6,235 nucleotides of DNA from Betaproteobacteria bacterium. GTDB taxonomy: Bacteria; Pseudomonadota; Gammaproteobacteria; Burkholderiales; SG8-41. The DNA lies in the NCBI GenBank assembly GCA_021732805.1, contig JAKFUJ010000002.1, positions 1 to 6,235 of the forward strand, in the 5' to 3' direction. The position numbers and the translations under genes are program-made. The notes under the pieces were generated by a model that was not told the DNA's origin, did no database searches, and was given only the letters and a program-made list of their open reading frames with translations. Each line of letters begins with the position of its first letter. Positions within the stretch are counted from its first letter, which is position 1. This document shows positions 1-6,212 of this stretch, one piece after another.

Positions 1-804
1 ATTGAGTCGCGGCGTATCAGCGCGGATACGGTAGAAAAAATGGCCGTCCTGAAACGGCTGCTCGCGCGTCACATGATCAATCTGGCCGAGTTCGAGCAGC
101 GCCTGACCGATGTGCAGCGCATCCGCGCGTGAACTTGTTGCGCCGCGGTTGTGCATCAGCCAGTCCACGGCCTCGCTGCCGACAAAACACTCGTCGTAGA
201 TTTTCGTGCGGAAGCGGCGCGCGCAGATATCGACACCGCCGGCACCGCGCATTTTCACGATCAATGCGTCAGGATCGAGCCCGCGCTGAAGCAGCGCATC
301 GCGTTGATGCCACGCCTGCGTAATGGGGGTGGCGTCATCGGGCATCATCGGCAGCGTCTGCAGCGCGAGTGCCGTTGCGCCTTCATCCACCACTCCGGCG
401 TCGAGCAGCGAAACAATCGCATTGATCGTCGGCAGCAGTGATTCCCGGTGATGGGTGAGCGCGCACCCCGGCAGCAAATCGCGCGCACCGAGACTTTGCG
501 CCCACGCGCGCGCCTGGGGATAAACGGCATGGAGTTCACAGCAATACAGCAGCAATTCGGCGTCCGGGCAGTTGCTGCGTCTCCATGCGCAGAACTCATC
601 GGCGCCTTTTGCCAGTTGGGCCAGCACGGCGATGTCGATCAACAGCAGCGGCGGCAGCGGGTCGCGCATCGCTTTCATTGCCGCTGTTTCGAGATGCGCG
701 CTCAGCGGCAGAGCAGTGGCGGTTACTCCATGCGCGGCAAGTGCCGCGCACAACAGTGCTTGCTGTGATTCAGAGGCGAGTGCGAGAACGACCTGGCGCG
801 ACAT
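1..804 (-). CDS. Receiver-like plus DEP domain protein, C-terminus cut by window edge
   Basis: An open frame runs from an ATG at 804-802 to the left edge without a stop, giving 268 residues of an incomplete protein. Residues about 3-130 resemble a response-regulator receiver fold. There is a hydrophobic first strand (VVLALAS), a third strand ending in Asp57 (LLLIDI) where the phosphoacceptor would lie, a strand LLLYC near 85-88, and a GARDLLPG segment near 106-113 like the family's GAxDfLxKP. The acidic pair after strand one and the conserved Lys are missing, so phosphorylation is doubtful. Residues about 186-264 form a DEP domain, with the typical core DECFVGSEAVDWL and the closing FQDGHFFYRI. 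DEP domains usually mediate membrane or protein contacts. The gene lies 30 nt downstream of ilvD in the same direction, so cotranscription is likely. No clear Shine-Dalgarno precedes the ATG; an in-frame TTG at 834-832 is a weaker start. The DEP call is firm, the receiver call is inference, and the cellular role is unknown. Confidence 0.85.
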   Translation of the reverse strand, partial: MSRQVVLALASESQQALLCAALAAHGVTATALPLSAHLETAAMKAMRDPLPPLLLIDIAVLAQLAKGADEFCAWRRSNCPDAELLLYCCELHAVYPQARAWAQSLGARDLLPGCALTHHRESLLPTINAIVSLLDAGVVDEGATALALQTLPMMPDDATPITQAWHQRDALLQRGLDPDALIVKMRGAGGVDICARRFRTKIYDECFVGSEAVDWLMHNRGATSSRADALHIGQALLELGQIDHVTREQPFQDGHFFYRIRADTPRLN

Positions 805-834
805 GATGGTTTTCGATCTGCGTGCCAGTTGCAA

Positions 835-2508
835 TCAATCGGTGACCGCGCCTTTGCTTGCAGTCGAAACCAGACGCGCGAACTTGGCGAGTGCGCCGCG
901 GGTATAGCGCGGTTTCGGTTGTTTCCATTGTTTTTTGCGCGCCGCGAATTCTTTTGCGGTGATATTGAGCTGGATCAGCAATTTGTCCGCATCGATGGTG
1001 ATCGAATCGCCTTCCTTGATCAGCGCGATCGGTCCGCCTTCAAAGGCTTCGGGCGCGACATGGCCGACGACCATGCCCCAGGTGCCGCCGGAGAAACGGC
1101 CGTCGGTGATCAGGCCGACCGATTCGCCGAGCCCTTGCCCGATCAATGCGCCGGTGGGCGCGAGCATTTCCTGCATGCCCGGGCCGCCCTTGGGGCCTTC
1201 ATAACGAATCACCACTACGTCACCGGCCTTGATCTTTTTCGCCATGATCGCTTTCATCGAAGCGACTTCCGAATCAAAAACGCGCGCCGGTCCGGTGATT
1301 TTCGGCGATTTCAAACCGGTGATCTTGGCGACACAACCTTCCGGCGCGAGGTTGCCCTTGAGGATCGCCAGATGGCCGTGTTTGTACATCGGGTTCGACC
1401 ACGGCCGGATCACATCCTGGTCGGTGCGCGGTGCGTCCGGCACGTTCTTCAATTCCTGCGCCAGCGTTTTACCGGTGATGGTCATACAGTCGCCGTGCAC
1501 CAGACCCTGCTTCAGCAGCATTTTCAGCACCTGCGGCACGCCGCCGGCGCGGTGGAAATCCACCGCGACATAACGGCCCGAAGGTTTCAGGTCGCACAGC
1601 ACCGGCACTTTGCGCCGTACGCGCTCGAAATCGTCGATGGTCCATTTGACCTGCGCCGCGTGCGCGATGGCGAGGTAATGCAGCACGGCGTTGGTCGAGC
1701 CGCCGGTGGCCATGATCAGCGCCACCGCATTTTCAATCGATTTGCGGGTGACGATGTCGCGCGGCTTGATGTCCTGTTTGATGGCGTTGACCAGCAGTTC
1801 AGCGGAGTGCGCGGCGGAATCGGCTTTTTCCGGATCCGGCGAGGCCATCTGCGATGATCCCAGCGCGCTCATGCCCAGCGCCTCGAATGACGACGACATG
1901 GTGTTGGCGGTGAACATGCCGCCGCAGGCGCCGACCGAGGGACAGGCATTTTTTTCGATGCCGATGAAATCTTCATCGCTCATCTTGCCGGCGGCATAGG
2001 CGCCGACGGCCTCAAAGGCGCTGACCACGGTCAAGTCCTGGCCTTTCCAGCGACCGGGCTTGATGGTGCCGGCATAGACATAGATGCTTGGCACGTTCAT
2101 GCGCAGCATCGCGATCATGCCGCCGGGCATGTTTTTGTCGCAGCCGCCGCACACCAGCACGCCATCCATGGCCTGACCGTTGACGGCGGTTTCGATGCAA
2201 TCGGCGATGACTTCGCGCGACACCAGCGAATATTTCATCGCTTCGGTGCCCATGCCGATGCCGTCGGTGATGGTCGGCACACCGAACACCTGCGGCATCG
2301 CGCCGGCGCCTTGCAGCGCGGCAATCGCACGATCGACCAGCGGCTGGATGCCGGCGTTGCACGGATTCATCGTCGAGTGCCCGTTGGCAACGCCGACGAT
2401 GGGTTTTTCAAAATCGCGGTCGCCGAAACCCACGGCGCGCAGCATGGCGCGATTGGGCGCGCGCGCGACGCCGGCGGTGATCAGGTGGCTGCGTTTATTG
2501 AGCGGCAT
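835..2508 (-). CDS. ilvD: Dihydroxy-acid dehydratase
   Basis: This enzyme dehydrates 2,3-dihydroxy-isovalerate and 2,3-dihydroxy-3-methylvalerate to the 2-keto acids that lead to valine, leucine, isoleucine and pantothenate. It is a cytosolic iron-sulfur enzyme. The 557 residues match the usual length of the shorter IlvD group; E. coli IlvD is about 60 residues longer. Both family signatures are intact: CDKNMPGGMIA at 123-133 and LITDGRFSGGT at 466-476. Candidate cluster ligands are Cys50 (NPCN), Cys123 and Cys195 (CPSVGACGGM). By analogy with characterised enzymes, metal binding should involve Asp82, Asp124, carboxylated Lys125 and Glu447 (GGPGMQEM), with Ser473 as the catalytic base. The ATG start is backed by GGAG at 2519-2516, eight nucleotides upstream. 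It is divergent from lgt and is followed by the DEP-domain gene. I see no truncation and no missing key residue. Confidence 0.98.
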   Translation of the reverse strand: MPLNKRSHLITAGVARAPNRAMLRAVGFGDRDFEKPIVGVANGHSTMNPCNAGIQPLVDRAIAALQGAGAMPQVFGVPTITDGIGMGTEAMKYSLVSREVIADCIETAVNGQAMDGVLVCGGCDKNMPGGMIAMLRMNVPSIYVYAGTIKPGRWKGQDLTVVSAFEAVGAYAAGKMSDEDFIGIEKNACPSVGACGGMFTANTMSSSFEALGMSALGSSQMASPDPEKADSAAHSAELLVNAIKQDIKPRDIVTRKSIENAVALIMATGGSTNAVLHYLAIAHAAQVKWTIDDFERVRRKVPVLCDLKPSGRYVAVDFHRAGGVPQVLKMLLKQGLVHGDCMTITGKTLAQELKNVPDAPRTDQDVIRPWSNPMYKHGHLAILKGNLAPEGCVAKITGLKSPKITGPARVFDSEVASMKAIMAKKIKAGDVVVIRYEGPKGGPGMQEMLAPTGALIGQGLGESVGLITDGRFSGGTWGMVVGHVAPEAFEGGPIALIKEGDSITIDADKLLIQLNITAKEFAARKKQWKQPKPRYTRGALAKFARLVSTASKGAVTD

Positions 2509-2515
2509 GGTTATT

Positions 2516-2519
2516 CTCC
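2516..2519 (-). promoter_or_regulatory. Ribosome binding site of ilvD
   Basis: Read on the minus strand this is TGGAGAATAACCATG, with GGAG eight nucleotides before the ATG. It supports the 2508 start. Confidence 0.7.
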
Positions 2520-2577
2520 AATGGGCCGGCGGTGACAGGCGCGTGCTTGCAGGTGCGATGGCTGCCGCGGCGGGACA

Positions 2578-2606
2578 CGTATAATAGGCGCAGTATTTTA
2601 TCGCAA
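2578..2606 (-). promoter_or_regulatory. Possible ilvD promoter in the ilvD/lgt intergenic region
   Basis: On the minus strand TTGCGA (2606-2601) lies 17 nt before TATACG (2583-2578). Each matches the sigma-70 consensus at four of six positions. A better hexamer, TATTAT (2586-2581), is also present but its spacing of 14 nt is too short. The candidate overlaps the proposed lgt -10 box on the other strand, so the two divergent genes may compete for polymerase here. It is weak and based on pattern only. Confidence 0.3.
2580..2585 (+). promoter_or_regulatory. Probable -10 box of the lgt promoter
   Basis: A perfect TATAAT lies 35 nt before the lgt start codon and would place the transcript start near 2592, giving a leader of about 29 nt. 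No good -35 hexamer is visible at 16-18 nt spacing (17 nt gives GATGGC), so the promoter is inferred mainly from the -10 box and its position. Confidence 0.5.
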
Positions 2607-2620
2607 CATTCCCCTATTCT

Positions 2621-3409
2621 ATGTTCGTACATCCCCAATTTGATCCCGTAGCATTGCAGCTCGGCCCGCTGGCCCTGCGCTGGTATGGTCTGATGTACCT
2701 GCTCGGCTTCGGACTGATCTGGCTCGCCGGCCGTTATCGCATAGACCGTAACCCGGATGGGGTGTGGACCCGTAACGATCTGGATGACGCACTGTTTTTC
2801 GGCATCCTCGGCACCATCCTCGGCGGACGGTTCGGCTACGTGCTGTTCTACAAGTTTGGCGACTACCTCGCTGCGCCATGGAAAGTGTTCTATGTGTGGG
2901 AGGGCGGCATGTCTTTCCACGGCGGTTTCCTCGGCGTGGTCATTGCGATGATCTGGTTCGCGCGCAGCCGCAATCAGGACTGGCTGCGCATCACCGATTT
3001 CATCGCGCCGCTGGTGCCGCTGGCGCTGGCTGCAGGGCGCATGGGCAATTTCATCAATGCCGAACTGTGGGGGCGGCCAACTGATGTGCCGTGGGCGATG
3101 GTGTTTCCGAATGTGGACAACGTTGCGCGCCATCCGTCTCAGCTTTACGAATTTGCGCTGGAAGGTGTGGCGCTGTTCCTGATCCTGTGGGTTTTTACGC
3201 TGAAACCGAGACCGCGTGGTGCGGCATCGGCGCTGTTTCTGATCGGTTACGGGGCGTTCCGTTTCGGCGTCGAATATACCCGCGAGCCCGACAGTTTCCT
3301 GGGATTACTTGCGTTTGGATTTTCGATGGGGCAGTGGTTGTCGCTGCCGATGGTGTTTGCCGGGGCCGGTTTGCTGGTCTGGTCCTGCCGGCGCAAACCG
3401 GGTAATTAA
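2621..3409 (+). CDS. lgt: Prolipoprotein diacylglyceryl transferase
   Basis: Lgt moves a diacylglyceryl group from phosphatidylglycerol to the lipobox cysteine of prolipoproteins, the first step of lipoprotein maturation in the inner membrane. The 262 residues are mostly hydrophobic, with several membrane segments (for example about 22-37, 57-77, 101-114, 127-139, 181-193 and 203-215). Hallmarks are the early WYGLMYLLGF (21-30), HGGFLG with the essential His100, the family signature GRMGNFINAELWG (139-151) including Arg140 and Asn143, RHPSQLYE (170-177) and the C-terminal FRFGVEYTREPD (213-224). Length is near the family norm. The ATG at 2621 gives the expected N-terminus, but no Shine-Dalgarno precedes it; the leader before it is pyrimidine-rich. 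It is divergent from ilvD and convergent with the SapC-family gene, so it is probably transcribed alone. Confidence 0.98.
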   Translation: MFVHPQFDPVALQLGPLALRWYGLMYLLGFGLIWLAGRYRIDRNPDGVWTRNDLDDALFFGILGTILGGRFGYVLFYKFGDYLAAPWKVFYVWEGGMSFHGGFLGVVIAMIWFARSRNQDWLRITDFIAPLVPLALAAGRMGNFINAELWGRPTDVPWAMVFPNVDNVARHPSQLYEFALEGVALFLILWVFTLKPRPRGAASALFLIGYGAFRFGVEYTREPDSFLGLLAFGFSMGQWLSLPMVFAGAGLLVWSCRRKPGN

Positions 3410-4185
3410 TTCAGTTTCTTCGGATCGATTTTGCGCGCCGGGTTTTCCCGTGCACGCCGTGCGGCGCGGCGCTCCAGCAGGCGCTGGAAATTGTCGAGCG
3501 ACTGCAGGTGCGCGTAAATGCGCGACAACATGCCGTTGCGCGCGAGCTCCTGCAGTGTGCCGCCGGGCAGCGCCTGCAGCCGTTGTTCGGCGATACGATG
3601 CATGCCGGTCAGCGTAACCGGCAATTCGCCGGTCGGCGCGGCCTGCGCAGAAAACGGTTCGAGCAACTGCAATTCCTGCAGTTTGCGGCACATCTCCTCG
3701 GTCCGCGCGAGGTCGGCTTCGAATTCAAACAGCAGCTTGCGCAAGCGGTCCCACACCGGCAGCGGCTCGCCCTTGCCGTCATACAAGGCTTCGCCCTTGG
3801 CGTTCACGGCGCGCTTCTCGACACAGGCAATACGCTCCGCCTGTTCCTTGCCGTCAACCGTGACGCGGGTCATGCAGAACGGGTAACGTCGCACATAAGC
3901 CGGCAGGTACACGCCGGCATCCCAGGCGTCGTCGTTGCCGACAAACAGATTCTGCTGCGCTTCGAGGCCGAGTATGGCCATCGCCACAAAACTTTTGCCG
4001 GAGTCGCCGGAGATGAAGGCGATCGGGTAATCATGGACGGCCGCGGCAAACTCGGTAAACGACAGCGGCAACGCAGTCAGGTTGCGGAACAGCACCGGCA
4101 GACGGCGCTCCGCCGGCAGCAATACCTTGTGGGTTTTCGCCAGCGGGACGATTTCCTGGTAACCGTAGGGAGGGTTGATGTCCAA
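3406..4185 (-). CDS. SapC family protein
   Basis: This 259-residue protein matches my knowledge of the SapC family (named after a Campylobacter surface-layer-associated gene), whose biochemical role is not established. Visible family features are LPLSFTEFAAA (39-49), YPIAFIS (53-59), ILGLEAQQNLFV (71-82), WDAGVYLPAYVRRYPF (88-103) and a FEFEADLARTEEMCRKLQEL helix near 153-172. The tail from about 237 is strongly basic (RLLERRAARRAR). There is no signal peptide and no membrane segment, so it is probably cytoplasmic. The start is TTG at 4185-4183. An in-frame TAA lies shortly upstream with no ATG or GTG between, and AGGA sits nine nucleotides before the TTG. Its TAA stop overlaps the lgt stop on the other strand. 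It could act in something other than a surface layer; nothing adjacent suggests a substrate. Confidence 0.87.
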   Translation of the reverse strand: MDINPPYGYQEIVPLAKTHKVLLPAERRLPVLFRNLTALPLSFTEFAAAVHDYPIAFISGDSGKSFVAMAILGLEAQQNLFVGNDDAWDAGVYLPAYVRRYPFCMTRVTVDGKEQAERIACVEKRAVNAKGEALYDGKGEPLPVWDRLRKLLFEFEADLARTEEMCRKLQELQLLEPFSAQAAPTGELPVTLTGMHRIAEQRLQALPGGTLQELARNGMLSRIYAHLQSLDNFQRLLERRAARRARENPARKIDPKKLN

Positions 4186-4194
4186 AGCGTCTGT

Positions 4195-4198
4195 TCCT
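4195..4198 (-). promoter_or_regulatory. Ribosome binding site that fixes the TTG start of the SapC-family gene
   Basis: On the minus strand the sequence reads CAGGAACAGACGCTTTG, with AGGA about nine nucleotides before the TTG codon. No other in-frame start lies between the upstream stop and this TTG, so this site decides the start. Confidence 0.6.
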
Positions 4199-4214
4199 GA
4201 ACGTGTTGCGGACG

Positions 4215-4220
4215 ATTATA
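4215..4220 (-). promoter_or_regulatory. Probable -10 box for the SapC-family gene
   Basis: TATAAT on the minus strand (4220 down to 4215) is a perfect -10 hexamer. It would start a transcript near 4208, about 22 nt before the TTG start. At 17 nt spacing the -35 position reads AGCAAA, a poor match, and it falls on the same bases as the -35 box of the divergent tRNA promoter. Confidence 0.45.
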
Positions 4221-4228
4221 GCTGTCGT

Positions 4229-4253
4229 CCCCGGCGATTTGCTGCATCCGGGG
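4229..4253. repeat. Short inverted repeat between divergent promoters
   Basis: CCCCGG (4229-4234) and CCGGGG (4248-4253) form a six-base-pair inverted repeat with a 13-nt spacer. It covers the region shared by the SapC-family and tRNA promoters. It could be an operator, but in GC-rich DNA such a short repeat may be chance. Confidence 0.3.
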
Positions 4254-4267
4254 CGAGCGGGTAAAAT
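4239..4267 (+). promoter_or_regulatory. Promoter of the tRNA-Ala gene
   Basis: TTGCTG (4239-4244) and TAAAAT (4262-4267) are separated by 17 nt and lie just before the tRNA. The -10 box matches the sigma-70 consensus at five of six positions. It is followed by a GC-rich stretch, CCGCCC (4268-4273), like the discriminators of stringently controlled stable-RNA promoters. Stringent control is inferred from that base composition only. Confidence 0.55.
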
Positions 4268-4280
4268 CCGCCCTCTTTTC

Positions 4281-4356
<76 letters not shown>

Positions 4357-4390
4357 CTAACAAATCCAGGGCTGTCCAATAGTGGTTAGA

Positions 4391-4418
4391 AAAAATCCCC
4401 TTCTCATAGGGGATTTTT
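4391..4418 (+). terminator. Intrinsic terminator after tRNA-Ala
   Basis: AAAAATCCCC (4391-4400) pairs perfectly with GGGGATTTTT (4409-4418) around an eight-base loop, and further T residues follow (to 4424). The A/T-flanked stem can work in both directions. It lies 34 nt after the tRNA CCA end and should insulate the element's first gene from tRNA transcription. Confidence 0.88.
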
Positions 4419-4422
4419 CTTT

Positions 4423-4520
4423 TTCTGGCCCCAATAAATCCAATATCGTGTTTTGACATCCAAGACGATTTGGGGCCAGAATAGCGGGCAACTGCTATAT
4501 TTCAATATGAGTTGGCCCCA
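4423..4520. repeat. Three TGGCCCCA repeats upstream of the integrase unit
   Basis: Copies lie at 4426-4433 (direct), 4471-4478 (inverted) and 4513-4520 (direct), with starts 45 and 42 nt apart, close to four helical turns. The first two extend to a perfect 12-bp inverted repeat, TTCTGGCCCCAA (4423-4434) against TTGGGGCCAGAA (4470-4481). The third continues as CCCCAGATTT, similar to the CCCCAAAT beside the second. Their place between the tRNA and the integrase genes suits arm-type integrase binding sites or operators. The repeats are seen directly; the role is inference. Confidence 0.7.
4453..4501 (+). promoter_or_regulatory. Candidate promoter(s) for the arm-protein/integrase unit
   Basis: Two readings are possible. 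One is an extended -10, TGCTATATT (4493-4501), which would start transcription near 4508, about 21 nt before the first gene; its -35 region falls on the inverted TGGCCCCA copy. The other is a perfect -35 TTGACA (4453-4458) with CAGAAT (4477-4482) at 18 nt, whose -10 box also overlaps that copy. In either case a protein bound to the repeat would block polymerase. This is pattern-based. Confidence 0.45.
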
Positions 4521-4528
4521 GATTTGCG

Positions 4529-4987
4529 ATGCTAACGACTAACGCTATTCGAAGCGCGAAAACACCGGGAATTAAGTCGATCAAGCTATTCGACGGTGGC
4601 GGTTTGTACCTATTGGTGAATCCCCAAGGCAGTAAGTGGTGGCGCTTCAAGTACCGCTTCGGCGGCAAAGAAAACCAATCATCGCTTGGGGTCTATCCAG
4701 ACGTGTCATTACGTGAAGCCCGGAAAAAGCGAAATGAACTCAAGGAAATTCTCAAATCCGGCCGGAATCCGTCCGAATATCTTCGTAGTCTCCGTGAAGC
4801 GCGGCGCGACGCGGAAAGCAGAATGCAGGCAGCGATGCGATTTACCATCGACGATCAAGGTGCGCTTGCAATTCGCCTCGGCTCAAGACGAATTACTTTG
4901 ACTGCAAATGAAACCACAGACCTCCTCATCTTCTTGCAAGGAACATCGGGGGTATTCATAAGGGGGAAAGCAAGTGCCTCTCAGTGA
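4529..4987 (+). CDS. Stand-alone integrase-type arm DNA-binding domain protein
   Basis: The 152-residue product starts like a P4-family integrase. Residues about 1-90 carry LFDGGGLYLLV (20-30), KWWRFKYRFGGKE (36-48), SLGVYPDVSLREAR (52-65) and a GRNPSEY turn, the pattern of the arm-type DNA-binding domain (DUF4102-like). Over some 66 residues about half the positions match the N-terminus of the integrase encoded next to it. There is no core-binding or catalytic domain. A charged helical linker (about 86-103) leads to a different C-terminal part, GALAIRLGSRRITLTANETTDLLIFLQGTSGVF, split here as GALAIRLGSRRITL and TANETTDLLIFLQGTSGVF, which I do not recognise. The ATG gives the expected domain start, but no clear Shine-Dalgarno precedes it. 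Its end overlaps the integrase gene by 14 nt. It may regulate integrase expression or compete at arm sites, perhaps as a directionality factor; this is inference. Decay of an old integrase is less likely, because the C-terminus is not integrase-like and the frame is clean. Confidence 0.8.
   Translation: MLTTNAIRSAKTPGIKSIKLFDGGGLYLLVNPQGSKWWRFKYRFGGKENQSSLGVYPDVSLREARKKRNELKEILKSGRNPSEYLRSLREARRDAESRMQAAMRFTIDDQGALAIRLGSRRITLTANETTDLLIFLQGTSGVFIRGKASASQ
4961..4966 (+). promoter_or_regulatory. Ribosome binding site of the integrase, inside the upstream gene
   Basis: AGGGGG lies seven nucleotides before the GTG at 4974, within the last codons of the upstream arm-protein gene. It selects the GTG as start and suggests translational coupling of the two genes. 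Confidence 0.7.
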
Positions 4988-6212
4988 TATTGCAATAAGA
5001 AAGGCTAAGCCGGGCATTACGCCAAAAGGCACGGTAACGACAAGGCCGTACAAAATTGCGGACTCCGGCGGCATGTACCTTGAGGTGGCGCCGGAGGGGG
5101 GGAAATGGTGGAGATTTCGATACCGGTTCGATGGCAAGGAGAAACGTATTTCCCTCGGCATTTACCCTGACGTGCCCTTGAAAAAGGCGCGGGAACGGCG
5201 TGACGAGGCGCGCAGACTGCTTGCCGACGGCGTAGATCCTGGTGAACACCGTAAGGCAAAAAAATCCGCAGGCGCAGATCGAGCGGCTAATAGTTTTGAG
5301 GTAGTGGCACGGGAGTGGTTTACCAAATTTGAACCGCAGTGGGCTTCTACACACTCCAGCAAAATTATCCGACGGCTGGAATTAGATGTATTCCCCTGGC
5401 TGGGGGCGCGTCCCGTCGCGGAGATCAAAGCGCCCGAAGTCTTGAAATGTCTGCGTCGCATTGAGGGGCGTGGCGCGTTAGATACTGCACACAGGGCGCA
5501 ACAAAATTGCGGGCAGGTGTTCCGCTATGCCGTGGCAACCGGGCGCGCGGAGTGCGATCCTACGAGCGATCTAAGGGGGGCTTTACCACCGGCGAAGCAT
5601 ACGCACTATGCTGCCATCACGGAACCGCAAGCAGTTGGCGGGTTACTGCGGGCAATCGACGCATTTCGCGGCACGTTTATCGTGCAATCTGCGTTGCGAC
5701 TTGCCCCCTTGTTTTTTGTCCGGCCCGGAGAGTTGCGCAAGGCGCAATGGGCTGATTTCGACTTTGATAAGGCCGAATGGCGCTATATAGTGACTAAGAC
5801 CAAAACTGAGCACCTCGTTCCGTTAGCGAGACAGGCGGTGGCGATCCTGCGCGAGTTACAGGCGCTAACTGGAGAACGGGAACATGTTTTTCCGGGGCGT
5901 GATCCGAAAAAGCCCTTGAGCGACGCGGCGATAAATGCGGCTCTTCGGCGCATGGGTTACGACACTCGCACCGAAATTACCGGACACGGATTCCGGGCAA
6001 TGGCACGCACGATTCTGCATCAGGAGCTAGATGTTGCCCCTGAGGTTATTGAACACCAGCTAGCGCACCGGGTGCCGGACGCGCTGGGCACTGCCTACAA
6101 TCGCACGAAATTCTTGCCGGCACGCCGCAAGATGATGCAACAATGGGCGGACTATCTCGATAAGTTGAAGGCGGGGGCGGATATCATTCCACTGCACGGT
6201 GATGCTGCGTAG
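4974..6212 (+). CDS. P4-like tyrosine-type site-specific integrase
   Basis: This enzyme would catalyse integration of the element at the neighbouring tRNA and take part in excision. The 412 residues are the usual length for the family. The arm DNA-binding domain spans about 1-95 (ADSGGMYLEV, KWWRFRYRFDGKE, SLGIYPDVPLKKAR), the core-binding domain about 107-205, and the catalytic domain about 215-395. Catalytic residues are Arg250 in VRPGELRKAQW, a beta-hairpin Lys (275 or 277) in TKTKTEHLVPL, His338 and Arg341 in HGFR, His365 in QLAH, and nucleophile Tyr375 in AYNR, followed by the family tail RRKMMQQWADYL (385-396). All are intact, so it should be active. The start is GTG at 4974 with a strong AGGGGG site; an in-frame TAA at 4959-4961 rules out a longer form. 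It points away from the tRNA. The TAG stop leaves only 23 nt before the window edge, so the cargo is not visible. Confidence 0.96.
   Translation: MPLSDIAIRKAKPGITPKGTVTTRPYKIADSGGMYLEVAPEGGKWWRFRYRFDGKEKRISLGIYPDVPLKKARERRDEARRLLADGVDPGEHRKAKKSAGADRAANSFEVVAREWFTKFEPQWASTHSSKIIRRLELDVFPWLGARPVAEIKAPEVLKCLRRIEGRGALDTAHRAQQNCGQVFRYAVATGRAECDPTSDLRGALPPAKHTHYAAITEPQAVGGLLRAIDAFRGTFIVQSALRLAPLFFVRPGELRKAQWADFDFDKAEWRYIVTKTKTEHLVPLARQAVAILRELQALTGEREHVFPGRDPKKPLSDAAINAALRRMGYDTRTEITGHGFRAMARTILHQELDVAPEVIEHQLAHRVPDALGTAYNRTKFLPARRKMMQQWADYLDKLKAGADIIPLHGDAA

Noticed and set aside
151..907. Several plus-strand open frames near the left end
   Set aside because: They are shadows of the minus-strand receiver-like/DEP gene, whose frame is open from 804 to the edge and encodes a recognisable DEP domain.
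1190..1197. TTGGGGCC inside ilvD resembling the repeats near the integrase
   Set aside because: It is a partial match within conserved coding sequence (the PKGGP region) and far from the element, so it is probably coincidence.
829..1857. Long plus-strand open frame of 342 codons
   Set aside because: It lies opposite ilvD, whose complete conserved motifs show the minus strand is coding. The plus-strand translation is rich in Arg, His and Asp and has no recognisable domain, as expected for an antisense shadow in GC-rich DNA.
2583..2618. Inverted repeat AATAGG/CCTATT in the ilvD-lgt gap
   Set aside because: It is only six bases with a 24-nt spacer in an A/T-rich patch and overlaps the -10 box, so chance is a sufficient explanation.
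2495..3133. Minus-strand open frame of 212 codons
   Set aside because: It is antisense to lgt and to the divergent promoter region. Its sequence is low in hydrophobic structure and unlike any family I know.
3508..4200. Plus-strand open frame of 230 codons
   Set aside because: It is antisense to the SapC-family gene, which has clear family motifs, and shows no domain of its own.
4529..4987. Arm-domain gene as a truncated pseudogene of an integrase
   Set aside because: The frame is clean, the domain is complete, the C-terminal segment is not a broken integrase core, and the overlap with the next gene is ordered. Decay is not fully excluded.
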